A stretch of 64,000 nucleotides of DNA from Pachypanchax playfairii (taxonomy: Eukaryota > Chordata > Actinopteri > Cyprinodontiformes > Aplocheilidae). The notes under the pieces are model-generated. The model searched no databases. It had not been told where the DNA came from and saw only the letters and a program-made list of their open reading frames with translations. The stretch spans positions 4,644,336 to 4,708,335 of the forward strand of contig SSNP01000029.1 in NCBI GenBank assembly GCA_006937955.1, given 5' to 3'. The translations under genes and the position numbers were made by a program. Of the stretch, positions 1 through 15,000 are shown piece after piece; the stretch's first letter is position 1, and the number at the start of each line of letters is the position of its first letter.

Positions 1-3000
1 GAACCAGCTTCAGTGACCCCGGGGTCCTACCAAGGGCCACTCCTGATGAAGCAGCTGACTTGGAAAGACAAATAGGTACACAGCTCATTTCGATTACAGC
101 AAAAAGATCTTTTACTAGTTGTTTTTACATGGATTTTCTTCTTAGATTTATTTCAGTTTGTCCAAACCCTTTTAGATGATAGAATCTGGAGTCATTTTTA
201 ACTGTCTGTGAGTGAAATATATAATACATTCTTAAATATGAAATATCATCATTTTCTCCCCTTTTCAGCCATTCTTCCTCCACATCTCCTTCATGTACTC
301 TGATAGTATTTCTTTAACTGTTTTTGTCACAATACAATCAGCAGTGTTTTTTTTTTTCAATTACTGCCTCGGCCTCACTAGTCCTGAAAAAAGTGGCCTG
401 CTGCCTGGTAGCTAAATGGATTATCACCACTTAACTTGAAACTTTAGCTGTCTAAACCCTAATTTTAATCTGCTTTTTAACTTTTTGGTCCTTTGTGTTT
501 GGAATGTAAAGCTCCAATTTCCCAGCATTCAGTTCTTTTCCATTCTTCAGGCCATTAAAGCCTCATTAAACAAACTCTGGACGGGCTTAATTAATCTAAT
601 TAGGAGCCTTAAAAGCCTTTAGAGGAAAGGTAGAACACAAAAAACCTGAAGCAGCACATTTTACAGCACAGTATAAAATAATTGTGTTCAACTAGAAAGG
701 ACTTCAGAGAATAAACAAATTAAGAAATAAAAATATAATTCTAAGTCAAACATGTATCCAGCCCCCAAACTGGCTTTGTGTCTGTAGATTTTAAATTGAA
801 GCGTTTGGATGTTTCAGACTGTTATTCTGTTTATACAGGATACTGTTGTTGGTTGTTTTAATCTTTGGACTCACACAGCTGTTGTCAATTTAGCTTTTCT
901 AATGTCTGTTTTTAACCATTATGTCTCTGCTATAAAGCGTCTGCACAGAGTAGCTGCAAGGATCAAGCAGCTGATCAACCTTTAATTTCTGAATGCAACT
1001 GTGTCTTTTTGATCTTTTTCAGTGTTTATTTTCCAGTTTAAATTGTTTTTTCAGCATTTTCTCATGGGCTCAACCTTCAGAAACCTACACCTGTTGTAAA
1101 CTTATTCTGTGCAAAATCTTAATATACTGTACATAAAAACAATAACTGAGATTTCTTAGTCGAATAAAAGGAATTTAACATCTATTACTGATTTTTTTAA
1201 ACAGTTATTAGGAACCAGGAAATCATAAATATTGTAACAATTTTTTTAGAACTATAAAACAATAATTTTTATATTTATTGTTTGATCTCTTTCTTTACAA
1301 CAAGTCTGGTACTAATTTACCTGCAAAATTAATTAGATTACATTCATGGCGCATTTAATTTGTCTAATTTTGTTACGTCATTCATCTTAAAATCAGGTTC
1401 TTATTTAAAATAATAATTTTTGAGCAGCTGTTACGTGTTTGCAGATTGAAGCCACCCATCAGATTTCACCAAGAGCCTCATAAATAGTTGACAATGTTTT
1501 CAAGGGAAAGTGCAGCGAGGCTGAAGTTCAACACACACCTTATTGATCTGTTGAAGTAGGACGATCCTCATCACCAAACAGTATCTCACGTTTCAAACCC
1601 CTGGGGGGGTGATAGCTCGACTTTTTGCTCTCGTTTTGTGAACCGCTGTTCCTGGTGTCTGCCAAATGCTTTCAGCTTCAGGTCGGAGTGTGTTGCCTGA
1701 AATACAGTCTGCATCAAACCAAATTAAACCTGGCATGTTTGCACGGTAAGAATATCTGATAAATGGAGGACCCATAATGCTTTGCAAGTGTCATCCCCAT
1801 TCTGTCTTATAGATTCATTTTAATATAGAAGGAAAAACATAAGACATTGTAAAAAAAAAAGAAGTTTGGATGTAATTGTTGAGCTTGAACTGATATCAAA
1901 ACAAAAGTGGATTTTTCATCGTAGTGCATCATTTGATGTTTGCGCATGTTTGGCTGCCCAATATGTCAGAACTAGACAGGCTGACATTATTTCAGTTACC
2001 ACATGCCAAATTCAGGAAAAACACTCTGAAGCACTAATCAAAGTGAAAGATGTGCTTTCACGTTGTGTGTTTACTTCTTGCTTGTGATTTTAATCAGACT
2101 TTCTGTTTCCTGTGCCACCTCTTGAATTTAACGTCAATTTTGTCTGGTATTTTTTACATAAATTACAAGTAAAATCTGGAGAATCCTACTCATGTCTCAG
2201 TAACTCCGATTTCAGTGATTTTTTTTTCTTCTAATGTTCATCATTTTAAAAATTCAGACTCACACCCCAGTACTAAAGAGCGAGCAGCTGAAGCCTTTCT
2301 GTAAGAGAAGAGCCAGTTAATCACATTAGTTTCAGCTTACTTTCCCTCTTGCAGCGCTCTGCAAACACCTTGTCTGTGTGCTTGTCTTGTGCTGCTCTCT
2401 ATTCAACCAAACATTAAAATATTTGAATGATTTAACCACAGGAAAGGGAAAATAAGACATTTGCAATTCACAACAACATAATGACATATCCAGATGTAGA
2501 TGTGACGTTCTTCACCACGTCTTTTTACACCTTTAAAACACATTAATCTATCTGTTTACAGGCACACTGAACAGTGTAAAGAATATATGTCAGTCTCTAG
2601 CGTTAAGTCACATTAAGATCAAGATTTTCACATTTATTAAATAAATACAATTATATAAATGTTTACATGAGCTGCTACATTCTGGTGATTGATCTAATTC
2701 TTAGTAAGACTCTAATTAATGATGTTTACATTAGTTACATATAGAATATTACATTCGTATTCCACTTAAGATATAGATTCACTCCCTTTTTACATATCTT
2801 TATGTTGCCACAGTGTTTGTATCAACAGCCTTTTTTACATCAACATTTCTACACAACTGAGGTTAATTTACGGCCCTGGACAAGTGCACTTACCCAGAAG
2901 CCACTTTGTTTTGTCTCTGCTGGACCCGAAAACATATTGTTCTTTGTTTACTCTAAATATGACCTTGCAGGTAGAATATTGGGTTTACGTGACAGAGTAA

Positions 3001-6000
3001 GATCTTAATCGGGTTAATATTGGAGTATTTGTGTTCCTGTAAACGTACAGAACGTTCCTGATTTGTAGTAACATGAAACACTAGCTACGTTTACATGGGC
3101 ACATTTAATCGGAATAAACGCCCAATCGGAACAAAAATACATCATGTAAACATGTCAATCAGAATGTTTTGATCCGATGCAGCCTGATCAGAATGAAATT
3201 TACTTCCGATCGAGAGGGGTGGTTTTGTTCGATCCTCATTCGGATAGACGTGCATGTATACACCCATTCGGAATGAAGGGGTGAAAAAAGCCCACTGCGC
3301 ATGCGTACAACTTCAGCGTGACGTCTTTCCGCTTTCGCAGACCCAAGTAGAAAACATGGCGGGAGGTAAACAGAAGTGGTCTGCTGGTGCAGTCATCCTG
3401 TCATCCTGCTCTCCTCTCCTGTGGCGGAGGAGCAGTAGCAATATGTATTCAGCCTCTAGCTTGGTTAATGCGACCAGTAAAAACTCAAACATAAAGGTAA
3501 TCACCCGCAGAAGGTCCATATTGGGGAAAACGTGAGTCGGATCGAGCACACGATGGGGCGGGAAAGACGTGCAGAAAGGACGGAGTTTGTTTACTTTTTT
3601 CTTCCCCCGGAAAGACAACTCGCTGTGCGCATGCTCAACTCGTTTAACCTGATCGAGTGCTTGGTGCATGTGTACTCATGGCATGATCAGATCATTTCAG
3701 TTAGTGTCCATGTGAACAGGGATTTGGGAATTCCGATTGACCAAAATTTTAATCAGATTGGGGAAATTTGTCGCATGTAAACGTAGCTATTGTTACTGAT
3801 ATTGTTTCGTACTAACTAAATCATCTCATTAAGGATTAAAATAAAAGATTCCAATCACCAGATGAGAGCTGCACAGTGGAGCAGTTTGTAGCACAATTGC
3901 CTTGCAGCCAGAAGGTTGTGGGTTTAAATCTCAGCTGGGGTGCATGTGTGGTTTTTCTCCAGGGTTTTTTCCCACAGACCAAACACATGCATGACAGGGT
4001 AGCTGGCAACCAAATTAGTGTGTGAAATGTGCATGAATGGTGTTTGATCTCTGTGTGTCCCTGTGATGGAAAACCACCTGTCCCCCTGTGACTGTACACA
4101 TGAACGAAACGCTGAACGTTTTGACATGAATCTTTTTATCTCTCTCAAATCTACTTTACTCCCCAAGGCTTTTTTTTTTTAATTTAATTTTTCTGAAGTT
4201 AAGTTAAAAAAAAGCAAAGGTTTAGCATCAACACTGATCTGAGTCATGCTCTTAAATTTTTTCTGGTGCTCCTCTATACTTTCAGTTTGGAGCTCCATGT
4301 AAATGATGACTATTGCACCAGTAAATTCAGTCGCCATCCTCCGATTTAATCACAATAAATAAAATAAACTCCATTGATTGTGACCTTCTTTTAACCACCA
4401 ACTCTTGAAATTTAATTAGAGTTCATAAATCAGCCCGAGTACATCAGTGATCAAGAATAAACCTGACAGTGATCAGACTTTTAGAAGTAGTTTGACTTTT
4501 GGAGTTTTTGTGTGTGTGTTTACCACACACATCGCTACACTCTCTATTTTGCTGAACGACAATCCGATCATGATTTATAATTCATGCTGATACTGGGATC
4601 GTGTTCCTCCTTTCTCTGCTCAGTAGGCTACATTAATGTTTAACTTTCTTGCTACAGTATTGGCAGAATAATAACTATTAGAAATAAGAGAGCCTCTTCC
4701 CACTACATACACACCTAACAAATATTTATCATGACTCAAACGCACTAAGGAAATGCTTGAAAGTCAGAATCAGATGACGCCTCAAACATAAACTGCTTGT
4801 AGCACGTTATTTAGTAACAAACACCAGTATATTCATGTTCCCAACAGTTTAAAGCTCTTTATACAAACTTTAACTGTCATTTTGCTGTTAGTAAATTACA
4901 TGAAAAGTAAATATTTGTGCTTCCTATTGTCTCCTTGTTTTGTTATTGGGTCTACAGTGACAGGAACATAAAAAAGATAGATTAAAAAAATATTGTGGAG
5001 GACAGAGCTGCTTGAGGCAGCTTCAGGGGGATGAACTAGAATAGAGCCGTCGCTGTAGAGCTGTTTTTTCTTTTTAAACTGAAGAACATCTGGGAGAAGA
5101 ATAGACAGACTTACTGCAGAGTAATTGAACTGGCCTTGACTGAAGTAAAATGCTGATCATTCATTTCATTTCACACTTTAAATCTGAACACACTTCAGTT
5201 TCTTCAAATTGAACCATGTAAAAACCTTGAAGGCAGAAAAAAATATTAATATTTTCAAATACATGAAGTGGTTTGAAAAAATTTACAGATTTCTTTTTTT
5301 GATGTACTATTTTTTTTTTTTTTTTTTCAGTCGTTCAAATAACGTTCTTTCTTGTCTTCCTGTGATCTTCTGCTTTAAATGCAGGTAGATGTTTGGCTTT
5401 GTCCTTTTAAATGTGACTGTGTATTCTCCCACATAGTTATCCTTTTTCAAACAGATGCCACTTCCCTAGAGCCAAATTACTGAACTGAGACTTCATCAGC
5501 TCCAACCCTTCTTCCCTGGGTACAAAGAATAAAGTGTAAATCAAAGGACTTTTAGCCTAAACCTGCTTTCAGTATTACTCTAACCCCTTCTTTCCACCGG
5601 ATGCGTCAGCAGCACGTTACTGCAGCAGCACATCTCGAACGCGTATTCTGCTGCTCGGTCCTTTCCACCGGGTGCGTATCAGATGCGTAGCAGCAGGGAA
5701 GCAACCGTCATTGAAAGAGCACGAAGTCACACGAGATTAGCAAAATCACGCGTGACTTCGTCAGTATACACAACAACAAGCAGAAAAAAACTACAACATG
5801 ACTCCAAAAGGTTTGTGTTTTATGTTCTGTCCGTTTTATGTAAATATGAAGGACATTTAAAGATCCAGAGGGCTCCTCCCTCGGAGCATATTTCGGTTTT
5901 GGAATAGTTTACAGCGGGGGTCTACAAAACCCAGTAGTGGAGTGCCATTGTTCAGCAGTTGTCTCTGCTTCACCACACCTCAATCAAATAAGGTTGTGAG

Positions 6001-9000
6001 AAACTGTTTTTCAACTGTTTTTCAACCTCAATCTTCAAGCCAGACGTCTTCCTCTTTCCAAAATGTCGAACTTGTGGCGCGTTTCAGACGCGTAGCGCGT
6101 AAAAAATAGAACCGGCGCGTATGTGCCGCGAGATGTCGCTCCTGAGACGCGTTTGATTCGTGCTGCTGACGGATGCGGTGGAAAGGGTTCTATTAACTAC
6201 AGCGGTATGTATCAGCTGCGTATGACGTGCTGCTGCAGTAACGTGCTGCTGACGCGTCCGGTGGAAAGAAGGGGTCAAGTGTAAAGGGTTTTTATTTCAC
6301 ATCTTTATGTGAGATTTAGTTGTTGATGGATTAAAAACCAAGTATATTTTTGACTAAACAGAATTAGTTATAAAACCAGAACACCTCCCTGTCATAACAT
6401 ATTGAATAAATGGGATATTTATAAAATTTGGGCTGCTTGTTCCAACCATGTGTTAAACACAGATATATTAAAATAATGCCTGTTTGGGATTCAGTGTGGG
6501 CACATCAGTGATTACAGAACGCTCTTCAAGAAAGGAAAAGGAAAAGCTAATTAGCACAGAAAACTACTTTTGCAGTACAACTTGAAATTATTTTAGGCAA
6601 AATTTTTGAACATTCATAATAACTTAATTGATGCATTTATCCAAATGGAGAATCGTACTCATCTTCAGCGTGGCCAGAATTAGGCACTTGTTTATTTAAA
6701 AGACAAGAGATGAGTCATACCCAACAGACGTTAGGTGTGTCAACATATTAAGAAAGAACATCTCTAATGAAAAGAGTCTTTCAAAGACTCCTAAAGGAGA
6801 AAACAGTCTGGGTGTGTAAGGATGTACCGGTAATTACCAGACGTCATTTCTAAGGAGCGTACGTTTGTTAGATATTTGTATTACTTTAATTTAATTTGTG
6901 CTTTTAATGGTCCACTTCATTCTGAACCATCTGTTGGGTTTTCATTGAGCTTACACAAAAACATGAGATGATCATTGTCTGTACTCACAGCTGGATGGTG
7001 TGCTAAGTGTTAAGTCACGCTGGAAAGAAAACCAGTAGGAACTATCATGTATCCCCATGTGGCAGAGGGTTAGTAAAGGTGGAGGACAACACTTCAGTAG
7101 AGTAGCAGCAACCAGGAGGAACAACTGAAATGGGTCTGAGCCAAACTACAAGACATTTAAACATATCAGAGAAGCCGGCAGGAAGGCAGTGAACTTTAAA
7201 TTAACCAACTGTGTGTGGAAAAATTCTGTACCTGAAGGGTTGCAGCAATGCTAGTGCTAAGTGTGCTTAGTTAACAGCCTGGTGAGGCGTGGCTCAAAAT
7301 GTTTCTTCATTAAATGTTGCTGTATATTATGACTTAATATTTAAATAATGGTTTGCTGTTTGTTGCTTGTGTCTTTGTATTGCTTCTGTTAAAGGGGTTT
7401 TCACTTACCGCTAAACAATAACTATAACCGAAGATGAAAAACTGCCAACTAAATGATTTCACTTTGAAATAAATATTGAAAATGTTTGTTTTTTTTATGA
7501 AATCTTGTCAAAACAACTCTAGGATTGGCTTATCCCTTTCAATTAGCACAGATTAAACTTAACTTGACACTAAGACAATGTAGTCTGACAATTAACTTCT
7601 TATCAATCACAACACCTCAGTGCATGCATGAGAAAGAGAAAAGGTGATTTGTTTCATTTTTATTTCCACCTTTAAAAAGTCTCTGTTGATTTAACGTTGT
7701 CAGGTGGGATTTTTCTTGACTGTTTTCAAACTCAAGTCAAACAGAGACATTCCTTTCATTGAACTTCTATAGCTGAAGGGTTTACTCCTTAAACTAAATA
7801 CACTCACAAGAACAACATGAGTCATGCCACAGAGATGTTTAATGGAGTTAAATGTAGAGGCCGTCTGATAAGAGCTCTTTTTATGGCTGATACATTTCTG
7901 TAAAAATCAGGGCAGTCAATGTTCCATGCCGGTTTTCTTTTTCTTATTTTGCTAATATTTTTTCCCAGTGATGATTCTGAGTGTTATTAACAACGGTGTT
8001 TCTAATGGTGAAGGAGAGGCGCGTTTACGTACACAACAATAGCGGAGTGTGTGGGCGAACAGCAGGCTGCTCACTTCACGGCAGTGACATTTTCTGCTAA
8101 GGATTTCTCTTGTACTTCTCTGCCAGTCCGTTTGTGCCTTCATACACAGAAAGACGTGTTATTCACACGTCATCGGTTTAGGTAAATATGACTTCACATT
8201 TTATCTAAGTTCATATTTACCTAAACTGTTGTCCATGTTTAGGCCAAAGGTTGTTTTTACAATGTGTTTAGGATCAAACAGCAGCGACTTTAGTTTCATT
8301 TGTTTAGCTAATGAGGGGCACCTGGTACAGTTTGACACTGACACATAAGTTAGGTTTGGATGTGTGTGAGTGGGAATGCCATGTGTAAGTGCTGTTACAT
8401 CATCTACCTCAGCCTTGTTTGCTAGCTTTAAGCTCTTAGATCTGGACGGTCTCTCTGGGGAATCTCCCTCTAGACTCTGATGTAAGGCTAAACTTTGGCT
8501 GCCAGAATGGCTAAATGAACAAATGGCTTTGTAGAGCAGAAAAGCTACTTTGACACCCCCGCTTTCACACCACTTTACTGCAGGCATCTGTGATTCAGTG
8601 TAGTGAATATGTGTGGTCTGCTCAAAGTGTACTTTCTTTATGGTCACAGAGTAGATTTAAAGGTATTATAGTGTTAAGACTTAAGTATTTTAGGCCGAGG
8701 TGTAGAGAGACTGTTGTCTTCAAACCCTCCCAAATGCAGCTAATAACTGTCTTTATGATATGGCCTAAATATGTCAACATGTATATTTTCCTACCAGCCA
8801 GTAAATTTTAGAAAGATGTTGGGAAATATCTGGAGGATACTTTAAAATGAGCCTCTACATGACTGTCACAGATTTGGCCTCAGTATATTAACCTAAACAG
8901 TAGTAGGTGCTGTGAAAGCTGAATCTGTTTCCAAATTGCTCTCAACTTCCCTCATTTATTGTCCTCCTCAGTGCAATGTGCTGAAAGGACTGAGAAGCAG

Positions 9001-12000
9001 AGTGAGTATGGAGGAGAGTGTGTTGTAGGCATTGATCACAATAGGGATGAATTCAATAGATCATAACTCACTGGCTGCATTTACTCTGCTCTCTTTTAGA
9101 AATGTCAAACGCCCACGCAGTCCCTAAACCCCCCTCTATTACACACACGTACACTCTAAAGGCAGTGATACAGGCTTCTACAAGATCTTAAAATTATCTT
9201 CCTACACAGAACGTTTCCTTCTCTCACTGTGAAAGCGCTCTTAGCGAGCATGACAATAATAGAATACATGCTCTGCCTTTTTATCCCATAAAAATCACCA
9301 TCGTTGCTCTCATTTTACCGTTTAGTCTGTCATTACTGCCTTCTTATTCCACCATAAACCACTGACAACAGCTTGCCACCACTTTTCTTTTACCATTTTA
9401 TACAATTTTGAGTATTCAGGTGTTAAATATTAATATTTGGCTAAACTTGGTTGAAGTTGTTTGAGTACAACCGTTTAGTTAGATTTGCTCGCTGTTGACC
9501 AGGTTATGATTCTCCTGCTTCTCTCTCTTTGTTCCTCCTAAGATGTGGCCAATGGCAGCACAGGCTACAGGCCTCCACCCAGAACCAAGGAGGTCGTCAT
9601 CAACGGCCAGACGGTCAAGCTCAAGTACTGCTTCACGTGCAAACTTTTTAGACCACCACGTGCCTCTCACTGCAGCCTCTGTGACAACTGTGTAGGTGAG
9701 TTGTAACGTTTTCTGGATGTTACTTGAAATTTTAGGTGTATGCAAACTCTCCATCTGTCCATATGTATTTGTTGAGTGTTTAACAGCAAGATACATGTTA
9801 TATTTGTGGGTTTTTTTATTCTCAGCATTGTAAATTCACAGAAAAGGTTTTTTTTTTATGTCAGAAAGAGACGGTTATTAAAGTGCAGAGATAAAGTTGT
9901 AGAAATGTTTGTTTTTACCTCACTAATCAGAGTTTTGAGGCTCTTCATACTCGAGACAACTTGTCATTTGAACGTCTGTTTTCCTGTCAGAAGTGCAGCT
10001 ATCTGACAAAGATGAAGAAGTAGTCGACAGCAGAAAAAGATGAGAAGGTGGTAATCAGACACAGCAGATGCACACTGGCAGGAAGGAAGACAGGAGCTTT
10101 CAAAAAGATGGAAAAACAGTTATCATATGAGCAATGTAAATGGCTTCCTGTGCTCATTTTAAGCAAACAATCAAATTCTGAAACAGCCTCGCTTTTTGAT
10201 GGATGTTCTTCTCAAAAAAGTAAACAAAGTAGCTGATTTACATCTTCACACACAGTAAAGATGATATAGATGATAGTTTTTTTGCTAAGAGTCAAACATC
10301 ACGTTTAGATCATGGCTATGAAAAGCAAGCCACAGAGTAAAACCTTGTAGAAATGGGCACATAGTCAGAGAGCAGTCATGTTATACTGCAGGTGGGTGGG
10401 AGTTGAGACTGTGCTGATGAATTTAAGCTGCAGCTGGTTCCAGTTTTATAGAAATAGTTTCCAGCCTCATCTGCAAGCTATTGGTTTCCCCCCAACACTG
10501 AAAAAGAAATGGGGATGTTGTGTAGAATACAAATAAAAACTGAATGGTGTTATATCAAAATGACTGAAGTCATTAACAATCTGTGCAGTTCATATATGAA
10601 TAGATATCTGAATCCACAAGTTTTTTTATTTCACCTTAATACCTGGTTTTAATGACTCTCTCCTTTTTAAGTGCTTGTTTACATTTCAAACACATTTAAT
10701 TAGAACATAAATATTAGTTATAAATTGAATCATAGTAGCTGTGTGTTGATTTTTGATTAATATTTACAATAAAGTGTAAAATATTTGCACTTAAAATGGA
10801 AAGTGCAATCATAATGGCAGTAAGAAAAAAAGTGTGTCACCCTGTATCTTCCTGCCTTTGGAGCTGTAAAAGCCAGGGGGATAACATGCTCTTAAATAAG
10901 TTAGAAGCCAGAATAGATAGGCTTTCCCTGGTGACGGTGGAGGGTAGAAACATGGTAGTCACTTCCTTTTTATTAAGACTCTTATCCCCTTGGGAGTGAT
11001 GGAGGAAGCTTATGAGAGAGCAGAATTATGACACACACTCCACTTCCCATCCCTCGTGGTCATCTTACTCTGTTAGGAACAAAGTGGTTTGAGTATTTGT
11101 CTTTAAAGTCGAGCTGTAAGTAATCAAGAAAACTCCAGTCTGTTTGTGTGAGCGGAGGGATGAGGTTCAATAATTGATTTTAATGATATTTTTATTGCTC
11201 TTTGCTGTTATTTTTTTCTCCTGATGTGCTTAGTTAGAGGACATTTGAAGCTGTAATGATCCCCTCGGGAGAATTATGTTATGTAAGCTGGAAATAAAAG
11301 CATCAAAAGAGTATGGACACATAAATATGAATATAGAGCATCATTATGAAACGGTTTAGAATTGGTTTCATTTTAAAACCACCATCAGAGGCACAACACC
11401 ACTGAGCATGCAATAACTAACTCCATCTGCTTTATGAAGTCTGAAAAGTAATAAATAAAAATGATTGAAAACATTGAAGGGCCTTTTGAAAAAGTATCTT
11501 TATTGTGACCTAAAATAAATACATTTTTTTATCTATAAAGCACGTTCATGTGTGATTAAAAGTTCAATTCCTTCTAGCTTCATTGCAGATTTCATATTAA
11601 AGACCTCTGTTGTGTTGTTGTGATTATTAAGTCTGACCTGCAGTAGCTTTACTGCCCTCAGAGCTCGAGAGCCTCTAGTTCCCAGATACATGTCAACCAG
11701 GCATTGATCAGTGGAGACAAAAGCAGGTCATTTTAACTCACTAAGCTAATAACGGGTCTAATTAATTACTTAAGAAGCTAGCACTGTGCACAGCAAGTAG
11801 TCCATGCTCAGAGATGAGACTGCAGCACTGAGACTGATGGAACAATGACACGCTGAAATGATTGAATGAAATATCACAGATTTGTTTAAATTGGAGAGGA
11901 CTGTAAGTCCTCAAGTTAGTAAGAAATTAGAGCTGCATCCACAAACATTTAGTTCTTTTTAATATATTGAAATGTTTCGATCGATGCAGTGATGCTGCCT

Positions 12001-15000
12001 CTTGGTGCTTGTTTCAGCCTCCTGGTTCTTGTACTGTGAATGTTTTTCAGCCTGCAACATGTCAGCCAGCCTTTATTTCCCTAGTTTTTATAAATAGCCA
12101 GTTTGTACTATGTGAAAAATGTTTATATTGTTTTGACAAGACCCAGAGGGACATTTCTCCTTTTCCCCCAATTTCCCACCATCCTCAGCTTGCACTGAAG
12201 TAACCTGGTTATGTGTTTTTATCCAGTCAGGGAAATCTGGTTCATCAGTAAACTTGTGCTTGATCAGAGCTTCTCAGTGATTGTTATATAATCATGTTTT
12301 ATCTGTTGCAGGAGTCAGAATCTTTCAGACAGGGGAAATATCTCTGTAACTAAATTATCTGTCTTCTCTCCGTGTCCTTGCAGAGCGTTTTGACCACCAC
12401 TGTCCCTGGGTGGGGAACTGTGTGGGAAGGAGGAACTACCGTTTCTTCTACATGTTCATCCTCTCGCTCTCCTTCCTCACTATCTTCATCTTCGCCTTTG
12501 TCATCACACACATCATTTTAAGTAAGCATCTCTCTGGCTTGCTTCAGACATACTCGTCCTGGCTGTGTTCTTGGTGTGTTTTGAGTCAGCAGGTTGTAAG
12601 TGGGTGGTGAGAAAAGCAGCAGAGATCTGGCTCGTCACCATCTTTCCAGCTGGGAGCAGTCGGTGGACCACTCAGCCCGCCATTTTTGTGTGTGCGCATG
12701 TTTAACTGATAGTTTGTGGAGAAGTGTTGCACTGAGGTCAAAAATATGAGTAACAAAAGTATTTTCTTTGATTTCTAACTGTGTTAAATTGATTGATTCA
12801 GAGAAATCAGAACAGTTTTTCATTTTTTTTCCTCCCTGTGGTGTTTACTGCCTAGTTTTCAGTATAAAGTAAATATCTGTAATAATAAGTGGATGTTTCA
12901 GGAAACTGGCTACATTAGAGGTTTAATGGAGACTCTTTTCTTTTCACAGGCTCACATGAAAAGGGGTTCGTCAGAGCTCTTCAGGACAGTCCTGCAAGAT
13001 ATCCTTTCCCTGAACCACTGAGTGGATTTTAATGTTAAATATTTACTGTAGAAATCATCATTTTTTAAAATATATAATCTGATTATTGTTTTTTTAATGT
13101 AGAGACCGAGTATTGTTTCTCAGTGTTTTTATCCCCATCTTGATATTTTATTCTAAGCAGGAGGTCCTAAGTTCAGTGATTTAAACATCTGCAGCATGTT
13201 ACTGTCAATCTACACAATAATACAGGAAGTTTTTTTTAAAAAAACGATGTATGTATGTAGGTTTAAAAATGCTTCAGCTTCTTGTGTGCTGGGATTTCTC
13301 TCCCAGCTCAGGATCAGACAGTTTTGGATCAAATCGGAGACAAAAATCCTCTTCTAAGGTTCGTGTTTGATGATGGGAATAATTAGTTCTTTTTACTTCC
13401 ACTGGAGAAACATACTGATATCAAAGTGTTACTACTCTATGCTCTTCAAAAACTAAAATCCTGAAGACCTCTTTCTCTCTGTTGGTATAAAAGCACTATA
13501 GTTGTTTTCTATCTTTCAAAAAGACTCACAAAATCCTCCCAGTCTTTAAACAGCAGCCTGTTAACAAGTGTTACCTCAAATGTTTTGATGACTTGTCTTT
13601 GTATCTGATATGAGCTGATTCAGAACTAGAAATGATCCACTTCAGATGACACTTTCTGCTAGCTGATGAGTTTCTTTGGCGTAGCAGTGTGTCCCAAGCT
13701 AAACTGATCCTGCAAGACTTTAATAAAGGACAACTTGCAGTATCATAGTGTCTTGTACAAGGAAAATCCACGTCATTTGTCTTTGTTTGAAATGAAGAGA
13801 TTAGTGAAAGAAAATTTGATTAAAAGAGCCAAAAGTAAAAAGTATTTGGTTGATTTTTCATGTTTGGTTGAACAGACTGACTTGTTGTCTTTGATAAGAG
13901 CTTCGGGTGCTTCTTTCCGGCAAATTAGCATGATGTGGGTGTTTGTTTCATTTTTGAACAAGACACTCTTTTAGAGTCTGTATCCTTAGGTGTTGCACAT
14001 GTGCTGGTCAGTGTTTATTTCCATGAAAAGGTTTATGTTGAATGTATCAGTGTGTTTGGTGCTGTATGTGGAGCAGAGGAAATGAGCAGTGCTCTGCAGT
14101 CTCAGCCAAATGAACTGGGAAGTATTGGCACGAGAAGGGCAACCCTTCAGGCTGTAGGTCACTATACTATCTGCTACAGCTGCAGTTTTAGTGTCCATAC
14201 TGGCTCCATATGTCTCTTTTATGTGTGTGTACTTCTTTGTATGTTAGCTTTCACGTTATTATTTCCTGTTTTGAATATATGAACATAAAATCCACAGTAG
14301 AAACATTTCTTTAACCTTTTTGTATCACTGTGCTGGAGGTGGTGGTGTGCTTTTTTTCTGTTTGGTCAATAGTGGGCCTCTCAGGCTTCCATACATACCT
14401 GATAAGCTCCAATCAGACCACTAATGAAGATGTGAGTATAAATCCAACTTTTCAGAAAATTTGTGTGGGTTTTTCATGTTGTTTTTATTTAATATTTTAT
14501 ACATGTCATAAAAACTTGTCCGGTGATGGCCTCCGAAAGGAAAGAGGAACGTGTTGATGTGAACATGTGCTCACAGCATGAGTTCTGGATTCTTTACAAC
14601 TCAGACTGGAGGAAATTTCATGTGTCAGCATGACCAGTTTGTCCAGTTTCTAGTAACGCCAAGGTCGTAGATTCAGACTCTATAAGCCACTAACACTTTT
14701 CCAAGAACTGACACAATAAATAATAAAGTGATCTTCAACAAGCTGGTCAGTCTATTATAAAACATTATGCACAATTTGATACAGAAAGGATTAGCGGTGG
14801 CCGATTGGCTCAAACATAAACTGTATTTCTTGTCAATCTTGTCCAGATGTCAGTTTGGCAACTCGGTCAAGATGTTGATAAAACTTTCTGACCAAATTCA
14901 ATCAAATTTTTGCTTTTATAGAAAATCATAAATGTCTCCACTCCTTCTCAACCCTAACATGCTCATTAACTTTCATGTTTAGTTATTTTATAAGATGTAT

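Larger units (their letters stand above)
76..9542 (+). other. Large zdhhc14 intron (9.5 kb)
   Basis: The intron opens with GTACAC after the partial exon (phase 1) and ends with CTCCTAAG before 9543. It is AT-rich and contains no ORF I could link to a protein family. Recognisable content is limited to a TIR element at 3082-3789, a tRNA-like repeat at about 3850-4110, a longer TIR element at 5583-6275 and a perfect 16-bp hairpin at 8176-8226. The remainder (76-3081, 4111-5582, 6276-8175, 8227-9542) shows nothing I can name. Confidence 0.8.

Noticed and set aside
8201..8647. 148-codon ORF on - inside the zdhhc14 intron
   Set aside because: No family resemblance, no splice context or promoter, and it begins beside a hairpin. 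Most likely a chance or repeat-derived frame.
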